Origin: a gamma proteobacterium HdN1 | GTDB taxonomy: Bacteria; Pseudomonadota; Gammaproteobacteria; Pseudomonadales; Ketobacteraceae | Assembly: GCA_000198515.1 (NCBI GenBank) | Contig: FP929140.1 | Coordinates: 2,392,527-2,456,526, forward strand | Direction: 5' to 3' | DNA: 64,000 bases | In this document: positions 53,436 through 62,682 of the stretch, piece after piece | Layout of the letters: every line of letters starts with the position of its first letter | How positions within the stretch are numbered: the stretch's first letter is position 1 | Program-made: the position numbers and the translations under genes | Notes under the pieces: model-generated | Seen by the model: the letters and a program-made list of their open reading frames with translations, nothing else | What the model was told of the DNA's origin: nothing | Databases searched by the model: none

Positions 53436-54349
53436 AGGCTGGCAGTTCCGTTCAGGGCGCAGCGAGTCAGTGCTTGGCTGAGCGCGTCAATGGCTTGGGT
53501 GCGGGTAAAACTTTTACGCCACACCATGGATACCCGCCGCACCGGCATTTTTCCAGAGAAAGGGCGCTCTACTAAGGTGTCGTGGTCATAGATGCGCGAA
53601 CTGCTCGCGGAGGAGGGGACGATGGTGAGGCCGAGGCCGGATGCCACCATGTGGCGCAGGGTTTCCAAAGACGTGCCTTGTGGTTGTGGTACGTCGCCTT
53701 CGTGATAGGGGTGGGCTAGCGCGGGGCAGGCTTCAAGGATTTGCTCACGGAAGCAGTGGCCTTCGCCGAGTAAGAGCACGTTTTCTTTTTCTAGCTGTTT
53801 GCGTGAGATGCTCTCGAATTTCGCCAAGGGGTGATGCGCGGGGATCAATACATTGAACGGTTCGTCGTAGAGATCGCGGATTTCCGTATCGGGTTCGGTA
53901 AATGGCAGCGAAATAATGATTACGTCCAGTTCCCCTTGGCGGAGTTTTTGGCGCAGCACTGCGGTGTAGTTTTCTTCGAGAATCAGCGGCATTTGCGGTG
54001 CAAAAGGGCGGATGCCGTAGATGAGGTGCGGGAATAAATAAGGGCCTACGGTAAAGATTGCGCCGATTTTCAAGGGCAGGCTGAGCTGATCGCGGCCTTG
54101 GTTGGCAAGCCCTTTGATTGCGTCCGCCTCTTCGAGCACTTTGCGAGCCTGTACGATGATTCGTTCGCCAATGGGAGTAAGCCGTACTTCTGAGCGTCCA
54201 CGTTCGAATAACTGCACGTCTAGTTCCTCTTCAAGCCTTTTAATCGCCACCGAAAGGGTGGGTTGGCTAACATGGCAGCGCTCGGCGGCTTTGCCGAAGT
54301 GTTTTTCTTGCGCCAAGGTGACGATGTAACGCAGTTCGGTAAGGGTCAT
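53432..54349 (-). CDS. oxyR: LysR-type peroxide sensor OxyR
   Basis: 305 residues from ATG 54349 (MTLTELRYIVTLAQ); a longer frame to 54454 is rejected because it would add 35 unrelated residues. The N-terminal winged HTH is HFGKAAERCHVSQPTLSVAI. The redox pair is intact: GEGHCFREQILEAC places the cysteines at residues 199 and 208, the same positions as in E. coli OxyR. It activates peroxide-defence genes on disulfide formation. The 229-base spacer to ogt on the other strand should hold its promoter. Confidence 0.95.
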   Translation of the reverse strand: MTLTELRYIVTLAQEKHFGKAAERCHVSQPTLSVAIKRLEEELDVQLFERGRSEVRLTPIGERIIVQARKVLEEADAIKGLANQGRDQLSLPLKIGAIFTVGPYLFPHLIYGIRPFAPQMPLILEENYTAVLRQKLRQGELDVIIISLPFTEPDTEIRDLYDEPFNVLIPAHHPLAKFESISRKQLEKENVLLLGEGHCFREQILEACPALAHPYHEGDVPQPQGTSLETLRHMVASGLGLTIVPSSASSSRIYDHDTLVERPFSGKMPVRRVSMVWRKSFTRTQAIDALSQALTRCALNGTASL

Positions 54350-54578
54350 GAGGCTGGTATGCTTGGAACGTGTGTGGCTAAATGGGGTTCTGGTGGATTT
54401 GCGCACGCAAGTGGCGCGTCCGGCATTTAAGCCTATCATGCCATTTTCAGGCAAAATTGTTTCATGCGATTACGTTAAGCAACTGTAACCGTTTGGATGC
54501 GGGCGTGATGAGTAAGTCGCTTTTTTGAGCGGTAAAGACCTTTGTGGGTGGATGTTTGAGTAAGGATAGAAAGAGAGC

Positions 54579-55049
54579 ATGAGCGCAGAAACTTTTGTGG
54601 GCTTACTGGATACGCCAATTGGTTGGCTGCGAATTGAAGCGTCGGCTGTAGGGGTAACTTCCATTGATTTTGACGCCTCACCTGTCTTGGAAGCGCGGAG
54701 CAATGCGATTACGCAGCAATGCCAACAAGAGCTGGCGGAATATTTTGCTGGCCAGCGGCGTGGTTTTAGCGTTCCACTGGCGGCTGCGGGAACAGAATTT
54801 CAGCAATCGGTTTGGCGCGCGCTGGCTCGGATACCGTTTGGACACACCTGCTGCTACCGCGATGTTGCCGAGGCGATCGGGAATCCAAAAGCGGTGCGTG
54901 CGGTAGGGGCTGCCAATGGCCGCAATCCAATTCCGATCATTGTACCCTGCCACCGCGTAATTGGCGCGAATCAAACAATGGTTGGATTCAGTGGCGGCTT
55001 GGATAAAAAAGAATGGCTGTTGCGTCATGAGGGTGCGCTGCTTGTGTAG
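54579..55049 (+). CDS. ogt: Methylated-DNA--protein-cysteine methyltransferase
   Basis: 156 residues. The suicide repair enzyme removes O6-alkyl groups from guanine. FQQSVWRALARIPFGHTCCY and DVAEAIGNPKAVRAVGAANG precede the active-site motif PIIVPCHRVIG, and FSGGLDKKEWLLRHEGA follows. The short N-terminal domain fits Ogt/AGT rather than Ada. Divergent from oxyR. Confidence 0.95.
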   Translation: MSAETFVGLLDTPIGWLRIEASAVGVTSIDFDASPVLEARSNAITQQCQQELAEYFAGQRRGFSVPLAAAGTEFQQSVWRALARIPFGHTCCYRDVAEAIGNPKAVRAVGAANGRNPIPIIVPCHRVIGANQTMVGFSGGLDKKEWLLRHEGALLV

Positions 55050-55166
55050 TTGGCTACCTGAACCAACGAACCTTGCAACCCGCTGGAAAGAGCGAATCAG
55101 AAAGGCAAATAGCGTATCGCGCGCAGTAAGGCGCGAATTGTAAGCGATTAGCGAAGGAGACAGAAA

Positions 55167-57491
55167 TTGAAGCGTTTATGGGTATGGATGGGTGCAGGGA
55201 TCAGCGGCGCGCTGTTGCTTGCGGTTGCGTTGGTCGTGGCCTTGCTGGTGCTGGTCGATCCAAATGACTATCGTGCCGAAATCAGTGAGCGTGTACAGGC
55301 GCAAACGGGTGTTGTGTTAACAATGGGGAAATTAGGCTGGAGCTTTTACCCGTTACTGGGCTTCCAAGCGGGCAATGTTCACGTTGCCATGAAGGAGGGT
55401 GCGCCGCAAGTTGCCGAGCTGACTTCTCTGGTGGTGGGGGTGCGCGTGCTGCCGCTTCTGCAAAAGCAGATTGAAGTAGACGGTGTTGAGATTAGCGGCC
55501 TGAAAGCGCATTTGCAGACAGATAAAAATGGCCGCAATAATTGGGCTTTAGATGCAGGCTCTGCGGGCGATGCGGCAAGCAGTGAAGGGAATACAAAACC
55601 GGGCGCTGCGGCTGCAGAAACAAAATCTACTGGAACCTCAGAGACGGCAGGTGAGGCAAGCGCACTGCCCCCGCTGCAAATTGGGCGCATTGTTTTGCGG
55701 GATTCATCGGTGCGCTATGAAGATCAATCTGCCGATGCAGATTATCAAGTAGACCTTCAAAGTCTGGAGCTGCGAAACGTGCAGCTTGATACGCCGTTTC
55801 CGTTGAGCGCAAAGCTGCGGCTTCGCGATGGAAAGGGCTTGGATGTACAGCTGGCGTTGGCTGCCAAACTGCTGGCAGGGTCTAGCTTGAAGCAATTTTC
55901 CGCCCAAGATCTGCAGATTACTACCGACGTTAGTGGAGTTTTAGGAAAAACACTCCACCTTGCATTGAGTGGTGGGTTGAATGCAGATTTGGACAAAGAT
56001 ACTGCTTCCCTTCAGCTTGCGAAAGTGGAGGTTGAAAACGCCAATTTGAGTGGGGATTTTCGCGTTACTGGGTTAACCAAATCACTGCAATGGGAGGGGA
56101 CGCTTGCCTTGGCATCGTTTGACCCGAAAAAACTGCTAGCAAATTTGGGAATGAAGGCGCCAGTCACGGCGGATAGCAAAGCACTCACTCGTGTAGGCGC
56201 AAACTTTACGCTGAAAGGTACAGACCATAACGTCGTAATTGAGCCTTTGCAGGTGTCGCTCGACGAGAGCCATTTGCGGGGGCGCGTTGCGGTGAGTGAT
56301 TTTAGCAAGCAGGCGCTTGAGTTTAAATTGCATTTAGATGCACTGGATGCAGATCGCTATTTGCCGCCGAGTGATGCGTCTAATGAGGCTGCGCCTGCTA
56401 CAGCTGCTACAGCTGCTACAGCTGCTACTGATTCTACAGCTGCTGCGGGATCTGCATCTGCTGGTGCGTCGCAAGAGGAGTTGCTCCCGATAGAGACACT
56501 CCGTAATCTGAATATCAAAGGCGATTTTACCCTTGATAAGCTGACGGTATCGCAAATCGCAATGGAGCAAATCGCCGTCGTTGTGCGAGCGGGAGGCGGG
56601 CGAATTGGCCTTGATAACATTTCTGCCAAGCTGCTTGAAGGACAGGCCAAAGGCAGCGCGCTGTTGGATGTGAAAGGCAAGCGACCGCAGATGGAAGCGC
56701 ATTTTTCTACTACGGGCTTGCAGCTTGGAAATCTCATTGCTCGCTGGACGAATCCGCCCGTTTTGTCTGGGCGTGCGTCGCTACAGTTGGACGTGAAGGC
56801 CGATGGCAACGATATGGACAGCCTCTTGCGTAGTGCGCTCGGCCAGATTCAGCTGGGAATGGCGGAAGGCACGTTGCACGGCATGAATCTGGAAGGCGTG
56901 CTGGTGGATGCTCTCAAAGAAAAATTCGGCCAAGCACAGGCTTTGATACCAAACTATGAGGAAAAACTTCCCAAGGTATTGAAAAAAGACAGCGTGTTGC
57001 ACGACCTAAAAATCGCGATGAACCTGAAGGATGGCCATTTAATCACGCCGCCGGTGAATGTGAAGTCGGATGCGGGGCGGATCAATCTTTCAGGAGACGT
57101 TGATTTGATCGGAAAAGGCTTGGATTACCGCTTCGGCTTGACGCTTTCGTCGTTAGAGGATCACAAGTATCTGAAGGGGACAGAATGGCCAGTGCACTGC
57201 AAAGGCGCGTTCGATAGCCCTGCAAAAGACTGGTGCAGGCCGGATATGAAGGCCATCGGTAGCATTGTGGAGCGTGCGGGAAAACAGGCCCTCACTGAAA
57301 AGGCGACTGAAAAAATTGCAGAGAAGCTGGGGATTCCGGGCGCTAGCGAACAAGAAGCGAAGCAAGCGGTTCGGGAAAAAGTGGAAAGCAAGCTGGAAGA
57401 AAAACTAAGCAATAAACTCAACAAACTTTTAGGCGGAAGTAAGAAGAAAGCGGAAAAGACGGAAGCGGTGGATGATTCCGCCGCGCCTTGA
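55167..57491 (+). CDS. AsmA family protein
   Basis: 774 residues from TTG 55167 behind AAGGAGA. One N-terminal membrane helix (GISGALLLAVALVVALLVLV) leads into the AsmA signature DPNDYRAEISERVQAQTGVV, then WSFYPLLGFQAGNV. A long periplasmic beta-rich body follows, ending in the AsmA C-terminal domain with NPPVLSGRASLQLDVKADG and the block AEGTLHGMNLEGVLVDALK. Between about 56390 and 56450 an in-frame (ACAGCTGCT)n run encodes an Ala/Thr linker. AsmA proteins affect outer membrane lipid homeostasis. Its tail is a charged coiled coil. Confidence 0.92.
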   Translation: MKRLWVWMGAGISGALLLAVALVVALLVLVDPNDYRAEISERVQAQTGVVLTMGKLGWSFYPLLGFQAGNVHVAMKEGAPQVAELTSLVVGVRVLPLLQKQIEVDGVEISGLKAHLQTDKNGRNNWALDAGSAGDAASSEGNTKPGAAAAETKSTGTSETAGEASALPPLQIGRIVLRDSSVRYEDQSADADYQVDLQSLELRNVQLDTPFPLSAKLRLRDGKGLDVQLALAAKLLAGSSLKQFSAQDLQITTDVSGVLGKTLHLALSGGLNADLDKDTASLQLAKVEVENANLSGDFRVTGLTKSLQWEGTLALASFDPKKLLANLGMKAPVTADSKALTRVGANFTLKGTDHNVVIEPLQVSLDESHLRGRVAVSDFSKQALEFKLHLDALDADRYLPPSDASNEAAPATAATAATAATDSTAAAGSASAGASQEELLPIETLRNLNIKGDFTLDKLTVSQIAMEQIAVVVRAGGGRIGLDNISAKLLEGQAKGSALLDVKGKRPQMEAHFSTTGLQLGNLIARWTNPPVLSGRASLQLDVKADGNDMDSLLRSALGQIQLGMAEGTLHGMNLEGVLVDALKEKFGQAQALIPNYEEKLPKVLKKDSVLHDLKIAMNLKDGHLITPPVNVKSDAGRINLSGDVDLIGKGLDYRFGLTLSSLEDHKYLKGTEWPVHCKGAFDSPAKDWCRPDMKAIGSIVERAGKQALTEKATEKIAEKLGIPGASEQEAKQAVREKVESKLEEKLSNKLNKLLGGSKKKAEKTEAVDDSAAP

Positions 57492-57593
57492 ATTTCGGCG
57501 ATCCGATTTCATGATGAATGCATCTGCGCCTCAGGCCGATTGACATATACTCAAAAGCGTATTTTGTGATCGGCTTGGGCGCATGCTCATCAA

Positions 57594-58913
57594 TCAGATT
57601 AACGACTTCACAAACACTTTCGATCTACGCTGATAGTTGTAGAGCGATTGTTTAGGTTGCGGCAAAGCCTCCACCTCGCTCTCGATAAAGCCGCGCTCTT
57701 GAAACCAGTGCGCGGTTCGTGTGGTCAGCACAAAGAGCTGGTTGATGCCTAAGCGCAATGCTTGGCGCTCCACAAAATCAAGGAGACCGTCACCGCGCAG
57801 CCCGTGGCGATAATCTGGATGCACGGCGACACAGGCGAGCTCTCCGACATTGTTTTCAGGATAAGGATAGAGTGCAGCGCAACCTACGATGCTGTTATCC
57901 CTTGTAATCACGCAAAAATGGCCGATTTCTGCTTCCAGTAATTCGCGTGAGCGGCGTACTAAAATACCGTCGCGCTCCAGTGGCGCAATGAGTTCAATAA
58001 TTCCGCCTACGTCGTCGATGGTTGCAGTACGCAAACGTTCAAAGGATGAGTCTGTCAGCAAAGTACCGCTACCGTCCCGCGTAAATAATTCCTGAAGGAG
58101 GGCGCCGTCCTGTTGGTAGCTAATCAGATGCGCTCGGCTCACGCCATCACTAACGGCCCGCAGCGCGCTATGGATTAGGCGCTGTTGGTCGCTATCAAGA
58201 GTTCCGTCCTCTAACAGCTGTTTGGCTTGCGCTGACGTCATTTCTCGACAAAGCGTACCGTCGTCGTTATGAAATCCAACGTCGTCGGTGAGAATAATAA
58301 GCTTATCCGCTTGCAAGGCAATGCTGGCAGCTTCGGCGACTTCCTCCCACATTAAATTGAAGGCTTCCCCCGTGGGAGAATATCCGACCGGCGAGAGTAA
58401 AGTAATGATGTCGTGTTGCAACAAGGCACGAATGGCCTCGGTGCGAACTCGCCGCACTTCGCCCGTCCTTTGAAAATCCACGCCATCGCGGACGCCGAAT
58501 GGCTTTGCGGTAATAAAGTTTCCGCTACACACCTGAATCGCAGCACGGTGCATTGGAGAGTTTGTGGCACCCATCGACAACAGTGCTTCTATCTGTATCC
58601 GAAGTTTTCCGACCGCTTCCTGCACTGCTGCCATATCCGCAAGATCGGTAATGCGTCGCTCTAAGGCAAAATTAGAATTGCGCCCTGCCTTTTGTAGCTG
58701 CTCGGTGATCTGTTGGCGCGCCCCGTGCACTAGCACCAGCTTGATATCGAGGCTATCGAGAAGCGCAAAATCGTGCACGAGATTGTGAAAATTGGGGTGA
58801 TTGATTGCCTCGCCTGGGAACGCAATGACAAAAGTCTTGCTGCGATGTGCATTGATATAGGGGGATGTATTGCGAAACCACTTAACGTAATCCGCAGGCT
58901 TGAACGATTCCAT
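57594..58913 (-). CDS. argA: N-acetylglutamate synthase ArgA
   Basis: 439 residues from ATG 58913 (MESFKPADYVKWFR); a TTG-initiated extension to 59045 is unlikely. The amino-acid-kinase domain (KTFVIAFPGEAINHPNF, LVLVHGARQQI, IILTDDVGFHNDDG) is fused to a GNAT domain with the acetyl-CoA loop around VAVHPDYRHGLRGDGLLDF and FVLTTRTAHWFQERGF. It makes the first committed step of arginine synthesis and is normally inhibited by arginine. This is the classical gammaproteobacterial fusion. Confidence 0.95.
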   Translation of the reverse strand: MESFKPADYVKWFRNTSPYINAHRSKTFVIAFPGEAINHPNFHNLVHDFALLDSLDIKLVLVHGARQQITEQLQKAGRNSNFALERRITDLADMAAVQEAVGKLRIQIEALLSMGATNSPMHRAAIQVCSGNFITAKPFGVRDGVDFQRTGEVRRVRTEAIRALLQHDIITLLSPVGYSPTGEAFNLMWEEVAEAASIALQADKLIILTDDVGFHNDDGTLCREMTSAQAKQLLEDGTLDSDQQRLIHSALRAVSDGVSRAHLISYQQDGALLQELFTRDGSGTLLTDSSFERLRTATIDDVGGIIELIAPLERDGILVRRSRELLEAEIGHFCVITRDNSIVGCAALYPYPENNVGELACVAVHPDYRHGLRGDGLLDFVERQALRLGINQLFVLTTRTAHWFQERGFIESEVEALPQPKQSLYNYQRRSKVFVKSLI

Positions 58914-59039
58914 AGGGCGCGTGGGGCAGTCCAATAAGGGTAGGGAAGGCGTTTCCTGTAATAGCGCAAGGATATGGCAAATCCATGCACCTAACAATCT
59001 TTTGCGCGTGTGTTCGCGGGTTTTGAACGGAAGTGCGAT

Positions 59040-59088
59040 CGTCAAAATCGTTGCGTGTTACAAAAATAATGGCGTCTTAATTTTGACG
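59040..59088. promoter_or_regulatory. Inverted repeat upstream of argA
   Basis: CGTCAAAAT (59040-59048) and ATTTTGACG (59080-59088) are exact inverted copies 31 bases apart, inside the 433-base spacer between argA and the divergent exported-protein gene. It could be an operator. The rest of the spacer shows no gene. Confidence 0.4.
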
Positions 59089-59346
59089 AATTGCAGGAAA
59101 AGTTAACCTCACAAAACTAACTGATTGATCTCTAAAAGCGCCCGCTTCGCCAACAAACCAACAGCCTAAATGTGTGATTCCATTCAATTTTAGGCCCTTT
59201 TCAAGCCGGTGAAAGCCGCTATATTGGTACTCAAGCCTGCAGCGAAGACGGTGTCTGGAGAGAGTGTTCAGCGTCATTTCCCCCTGCTGCTTTCGGAAAG
59301 TTTTCTTGGTTTATCGCCTCGTTTCTGTTGTCTTGGAGTTACCGCC

Positions 59347-60330
59347 ATGTTGAATCAGCCTGTTGTTTGCAATGTCCTCAAAGCCCGCAAATTGATCGCA
59401 TCCACCGTAGCGGGTGCTCTGCTTGCTGGGGTTAGCTTCAGTAGTTATGCCGCGGGAGACGCTTTAGAAGGGCAGGTGACAGGTACGAAGCTTGAAAATG
59501 CTCGCTATATCTCGGTGAGTGCCGATGGCAAAGTCACGTTCAAAGGCTTTACGACGCCGGAGGGCGAGTTCCTTTATCGTGAAGGCGATACGGTAAGCTT
59601 TTATATTGGCGATATTCTTCTTGGAAAAGCAGACGCGGGTGAATCAATCCCCCTTGGTGCATTGGTTGACGGTGCGAAAAACAAGGATGCGTTAGGCAAC
59701 CTGCTGCGCTTTTTGCAAAGCATTGATAGTGACGTGAACTTGCTAAACGGTATCCAGATTTCTGAAAATGCGCATTACTCGTCGAAAAATCTAAAGGTGG
59801 ATTTTGACAAGGCGATGAAATCTTTTGAAGTGCAAGCCTCGTTGAATCAAGTGCTTGCTCTTGCAACGAATAGCCCGAGCCTGCCTGCAGCGATTGACGC
59901 GCTTACCAATTTCCGCATGGCACTTCTGGATGCTTACGGGAAGGATCGTGGCGAAACGGTTCTTAACCTTATGAATACGAAATGGTCTAGCACGCTGGTG
60001 AATGAAGAATGCCCGGGCAAGACAGCATCGCTTAGCCACAACTTCAATATCTTAGGGCACGTTTCCGCAGGAACCTTTGATGTCAATGTACACAAAAATG
60101 GCAAGTGCGGTGCGAACAATGCAGCCATTATCGGTGGCCTTTGGGAAAATGACGCGCTGTTTAGCTGCGCAAAATCCTGCACCTTGGACGACTTGAATAC
60201 GACAGTCAGCGTAAATTTCCCAAGCCCTCATCAAGCAAGTCTGGTGCATGAACCGGGGAGCAATATCATTACGGTGATCCATCAATATCCGAATAACCGC
60301 ACCGTGATTGAAACGATGGTGAAAAAGTAG
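59347..60330 (+). CDS. Exported protein of unknown function
   Basis: 327 residues from ATG 59347, after TTGGAGTTACCGCC. A signal peptide (ARKLIASTVAGALLAGVSF...SYAAG) points to the periplasm or beyond. The mature part begins with a carbohydrate-like repeat pattern (LENARYISVSADGKVTFKGF, FLYREGDTVSFYIGDILLGK) common in exported adhesin-like or lipoprotein domains, and later holds Cys pairs (EECPGK, NGKCGANN, FSCAKSCTLDD) that could form disulfides. I do not recognise a family. A strong terminator follows at 60386. Confidence 0.75.
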   Translation: MLNQPVVCNVLKARKLIASTVAGALLAGVSFSSYAAGDALEGQVTGTKLENARYISVSADGKVTFKGFTTPEGEFLYREGDTVSFYIGDILLGKADAGESIPLGALVDGAKNKDALGNLLRFLQSIDSDVNLLNGIQISENAHYSSKNLKVDFDKAMKSFEVQASLNQVLALATNSPSLPAAIDALTNFRMALLDAYGKDRGETVLNLMNTKWSSTLVNEECPGKTASLSHNFNILGHVSAGTFDVNVHKNGKCGANNAAIIGGLWENDALFSCAKSCTLDDLNTTVSVNFPSPHQASLVHEPGSNIITVIHQYPNNRTVIETMVKK

Positions 60331-60385
60331 GTTCTGCAAGAAACACCGTCAGGTTTTTCTTTCTCACAGAAACACTAATAAAAAA

Positions 60386-60421
60386 CCCCGCTTTTGGATG
60401 TATTCAAAGGCGGGGTTTTTT
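60386..60421 (+). terminator. Rho-independent terminator after exported-protein gene
   Basis: CCCCGCTTTTG and CAAAGGCGGGG pair with one wobble around GATGTATT, followed by six T. Confidence 0.9.
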
Positions 60422-60477
60422 ATTGCTGGAAACTAGCCGTGTAAAAACTAAGCGCGTAGAAACGAGACGCGTAGAAA

Positions 60478-61713
60478 CTAAGCGCGTGCCGGCAGAAGTG
60501 CCGCCAAATCGACGCTTGGGTCTGCCAGTTGCTCGGCGCTGATTTTTACTTTTTCTGCGATAATGCGTTTGGCAAGCATGAATTCTTTGCCGCTGTTAAT
60601 ACAGTCTGCGGCGAGGATCTCGTCGCCTTTCAGATACCACGCAACGAACTGGTCTTTCTCTGTTTCGCCACGTAAAACCACGCGATCGTAGCCTCGATTA
60701 AATCCGGCGATCTGAAGTTTTGCATGGTATTGATCTGACCAGAACCAAGGCAGCGAGTGGTGGCCTTTTTTTCCGCCGCACAACGTGGCGGCAGCCGTTT
60801 TTGCCTGCTCCATTGCGTTCGGAACAGACTCCAAGCGAAGGCGAAAGCCGAGTAAATCATTGGGGTGGTTGGTGCAATCGCCGGCGGCAACAATGTCAGG
60901 GTCTGCCGTTTGTGCGAACTCATCCACTACCACGCCGTTGTCTACAGGAAGGCCGATGGCTTCGGCAAGTTCGGTGTTGGGAATAACGCCAATGCCGATG
61001 ACAACAAGATCCGCGTCCAGCACGCGGTCATGATTGCACACTACGCGCTCTACGTGATCAGTACCTTCCAGCGCAAGTGCTTGTGCTTGCGTAAGGATTT
61101 CGACTCCGTGGCGGTTATGGAGGCCGTTATAGTAGAGTGAAAGCTCGGGTGCGGTTACGCGCTCCAGAATTCGGTGCATCATCTCCAGCACGGTTACCTT
61201 CATGCCCAGTTTGTGCAGAGATGCGGCGGTTTCCAGACCAATGTAACCACCGCCAACAATGACCGCTTTGCCGCCTGGCTTTACTGCAGCCTGAATTGCT
61301 TGTGCATCGGCAAGTGTGCGTAGGTAAAATACACCTTTTAGATCTTTGCCTGGAATATCAAGGCGGCGTACACGCGCGCCGGTGCAGAGTGCAAGCTTGT
61401 CATACGCCAACACCTCGCCGTTATCTAGCGTAATCTGTTTTTTGGTGCGGTCAACACTGCTAACATGCACGCCGAGCATGAATTCCACATTGGCTTTTTC
61501 ATAAACCGTAGCTTTCATCAGCTCGATTTGGTTGGGCTCTTTTTCACCCATCAACAGGGCTTTTGAAAGTGGGGGGCGGTGGTAAGGCATGTGCACTTCA
61601 TCACCGATTACCACGATGCGCCCTTCCCAGCCCTCTTTGCGTAAGCTGGTGGCAAGTTGCGATCCGGCGTGGCTGGCGCCGATGATAATGCAAGTTGGTT
61701 GGTTGGTTGACAT
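60478..61713 (-). CDS. FAD-dependent ferredoxin reductase
   Basis: 411 residues of the rubredoxin/putidaredoxin reductase-like family. The FAD Rossmann motif is IIIGASHAGSQLATSLRKEG, the NAD(P) motif is AVIVGGGYIGLETAASLHKL, and the FAD-closing region is VVAAGDCTNHPND. The C-terminal reductase domain includes WFWSDQYHAKLQIAGF, typical of partners of [2Fe-2S] ferredoxins. It should pass electrons from NAD(P)H to the ferredoxin encoded divergently at 62150, which then serves the P450 at 62683. An imperfect 15-base tandem repeat (60439-60484) abuts its stop codon. Confidence 0.92.
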   Translation of the reverse strand: MSTNQPTCIIIGASHAGSQLATSLRKEGWEGRIVVIGDEVHMPYHRPPLSKALLMGEKEPNQIELMKATVYEKANVEFMLGVHVSSVDRTKKQITLDNGEVLAYDKLALCTGARVRRLDIPGKDLKGVFYLRTLADAQAIQAAVKPGGKAVIVGGGYIGLETAASLHKLGMKVTVLEMMHRILERVTAPELSLYYNGLHNRHGVEILTQAQALALEGTDHVERVVCNHDRVLDADLVVIGIGVIPNTELAEAIGLPVDNGVVVDEFAQTADPDIVAAGDCTNHPNDLLGFRLRLESVPNAMEQAKTAAATLCGGKKGHHSLPWFWSDQYHAKLQIAGFNRGYDRVVLRGETEKDQFVAWYLKGDEILAADCINSGKEFMLAKRIIAEKVKISAEQLADPSVDLAALLPARA

Positions 61714-62149
61714 GATGTACCCTCCATTGATTGTTCGACCATGATTGGCGTGTGCCGACAGCCATAAAATATCGAAATTTTACCGCTTTCGTGCTTGCAA
61801 TTTCTACCTATAAAGTATACGGTGTATACCGGAAGAGCAAGAGAAAATTTTTATTTTTGCTCCTCAGGCGAGTTTGCCGCAGGCTCTATGAATTTTTGCC
61901 GCAGGCCCGATGAAGTGCAGGGGGCGGCTTATCAATTATCGGAAGTGCGTCAAAAAATGTACTGCCGAAAAAAGGTGCAAATCGCTGCGTACGTCAGTAG
62001 AATCTGGGCGATCGTGTTTATAAAAATTTTCAAAAAACCCTTTATACAAGCAGTTTTTCAACCACAAGCAATTCGAGTCAAGCAAGAATTCGTACAACCT
62101 GAATTCGTAAAACAAGAATTCGCATAACCTGAATTCACAGGAGTAGGAC
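61714..62149. promoter_or_regulatory. Divergent regulatory region of the P450 electron-transfer genes
   Basis: A 436-base spacer between the reductase (minus) and ferredoxin (plus). It contains GTATACGGTGTATAC at 61815-61829, a symmetric candidate operator; GCCGCAGGC twice (61876, 61898); and a run of EcoRI-like GAATTC repeats next to the ferredoxin start. No regulator gene is nearby. I see no protein-coding gene here. Confidence 0.45.
62083..62142 (+). repeat. Two 30-bp direct repeats with four GAATTC motifs
   Basis: CAAGAATTCGTACAACCTGA... (62083-62112) and CAAGAATTCGCATAACCTGA... (62113-62142) are tandem 30-base units, each with two GAATTC motifs. They end 7 bases before the ferredoxin ATG and include part of its ribosome site (AGGAG). 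Confidence 0.85.
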
Positions 62150-62470
62150 ATGCCAAACATTCAAGTTACCGACCTAGCCGGAAACGTAACCACACTGAAC
62201 GCTACCACTGGCAATACGCTAATGGAAGAGTTGCGCGATAACGGCTATAGCGACATTGAGGCCATTTGTGGTGGCGTGTGCTCTTGCTCCACCTGCCATG
62301 TGTATTTGGAAGGCACTTGGCCGGCAGAATGTAATGCCCGCAGCGAAGATGAAAACCAGCTTGTAACGAGCACCGACTACTATAAGCCCAACTCCCGTTT
62401 GTCTTGCCAGATTACGGTAAGCGACGATATGGACGGCCTTGCTGTAACGATTGCCAAACAGACTTATTAA
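62150..62470 (+). CDS. Adrenodoxin-type [2Fe-2S] ferredoxin
   Basis: 106 residues. The cluster ligands are Cys40, Cys46, Cys49 and Cys86, giving the C-x5-C-x2-C-x36-C spacing of adrenodoxin/putidaredoxin-type ferredoxins (AICGGVCSCSTCHVYLE). A further Cys44 lies between the first two ligands. It should carry single electrons from the reductase at 60478 to the P450 at 62683. ACAGGAGTAGGAC precedes the ATG. The gene stands alone on the plus strand between two minus-strand partners. Confidence 0.95.
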   Translation: MPNIQVTDLAGNVTTLNATTGNTLMEELRDNGYSDIEAICGGVCSCSTCHVYLEGTWPAECNARSEDENQLVTSTDYYKPNSRLSCQITVSDDMDGLAVTIAKQTY

Positions 62471-62489
62471 TACCATTGTTCGCTATAAA

Positions 62490-62523
62490 CAGAAAAGGCC
62501 ACGTTTGTGGCCTTTTCTGTTTT
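62490..62523 (+). terminator. Rho-independent terminator after ferredoxin gene
   Basis: CAGAAAAGGCCAC and GTGGCCTTTTCTG form a perfect 13-bp stem with loop GTTT, then a TTTT run. Confidence 0.85.
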
Positions 62524-62627
62524 CAGACGGTGATTTCCATGTGCGCAGGTAGGGTGTCGCTACAAGCGCCCTGCAAACTGGGCGCTATATAAATAAAATG
62601 TGCCATGAAAAGAAAACGAGCCACACA

Positions 62628-62655
62628 AAAAGGGAGCGCTGTTGCGCTCCCTTTT
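62628..62655 (-). terminator. Terminator after the P450 gene
   Basis: AAAAGGGAGCGC, loop TGTT, GCGCTCCCTTTT: a perfect 12-bp stem with T-rich ends on both strands. It terminates the minus-strand P450 transcript. Confidence 0.88.
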
Positions 62656-62682
62656 GTTCTCGGCCGCTCTTGCGTTGTGCGC

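Noticed and set aside
61795-62127. ORF ending in (V)KQEFVQPEFVKQEFA
   Set aside because: It is created by the 30-bp GAATTC repeats in a regulatory spacer; it lacks a ribosome site and has no homology that I recognise.
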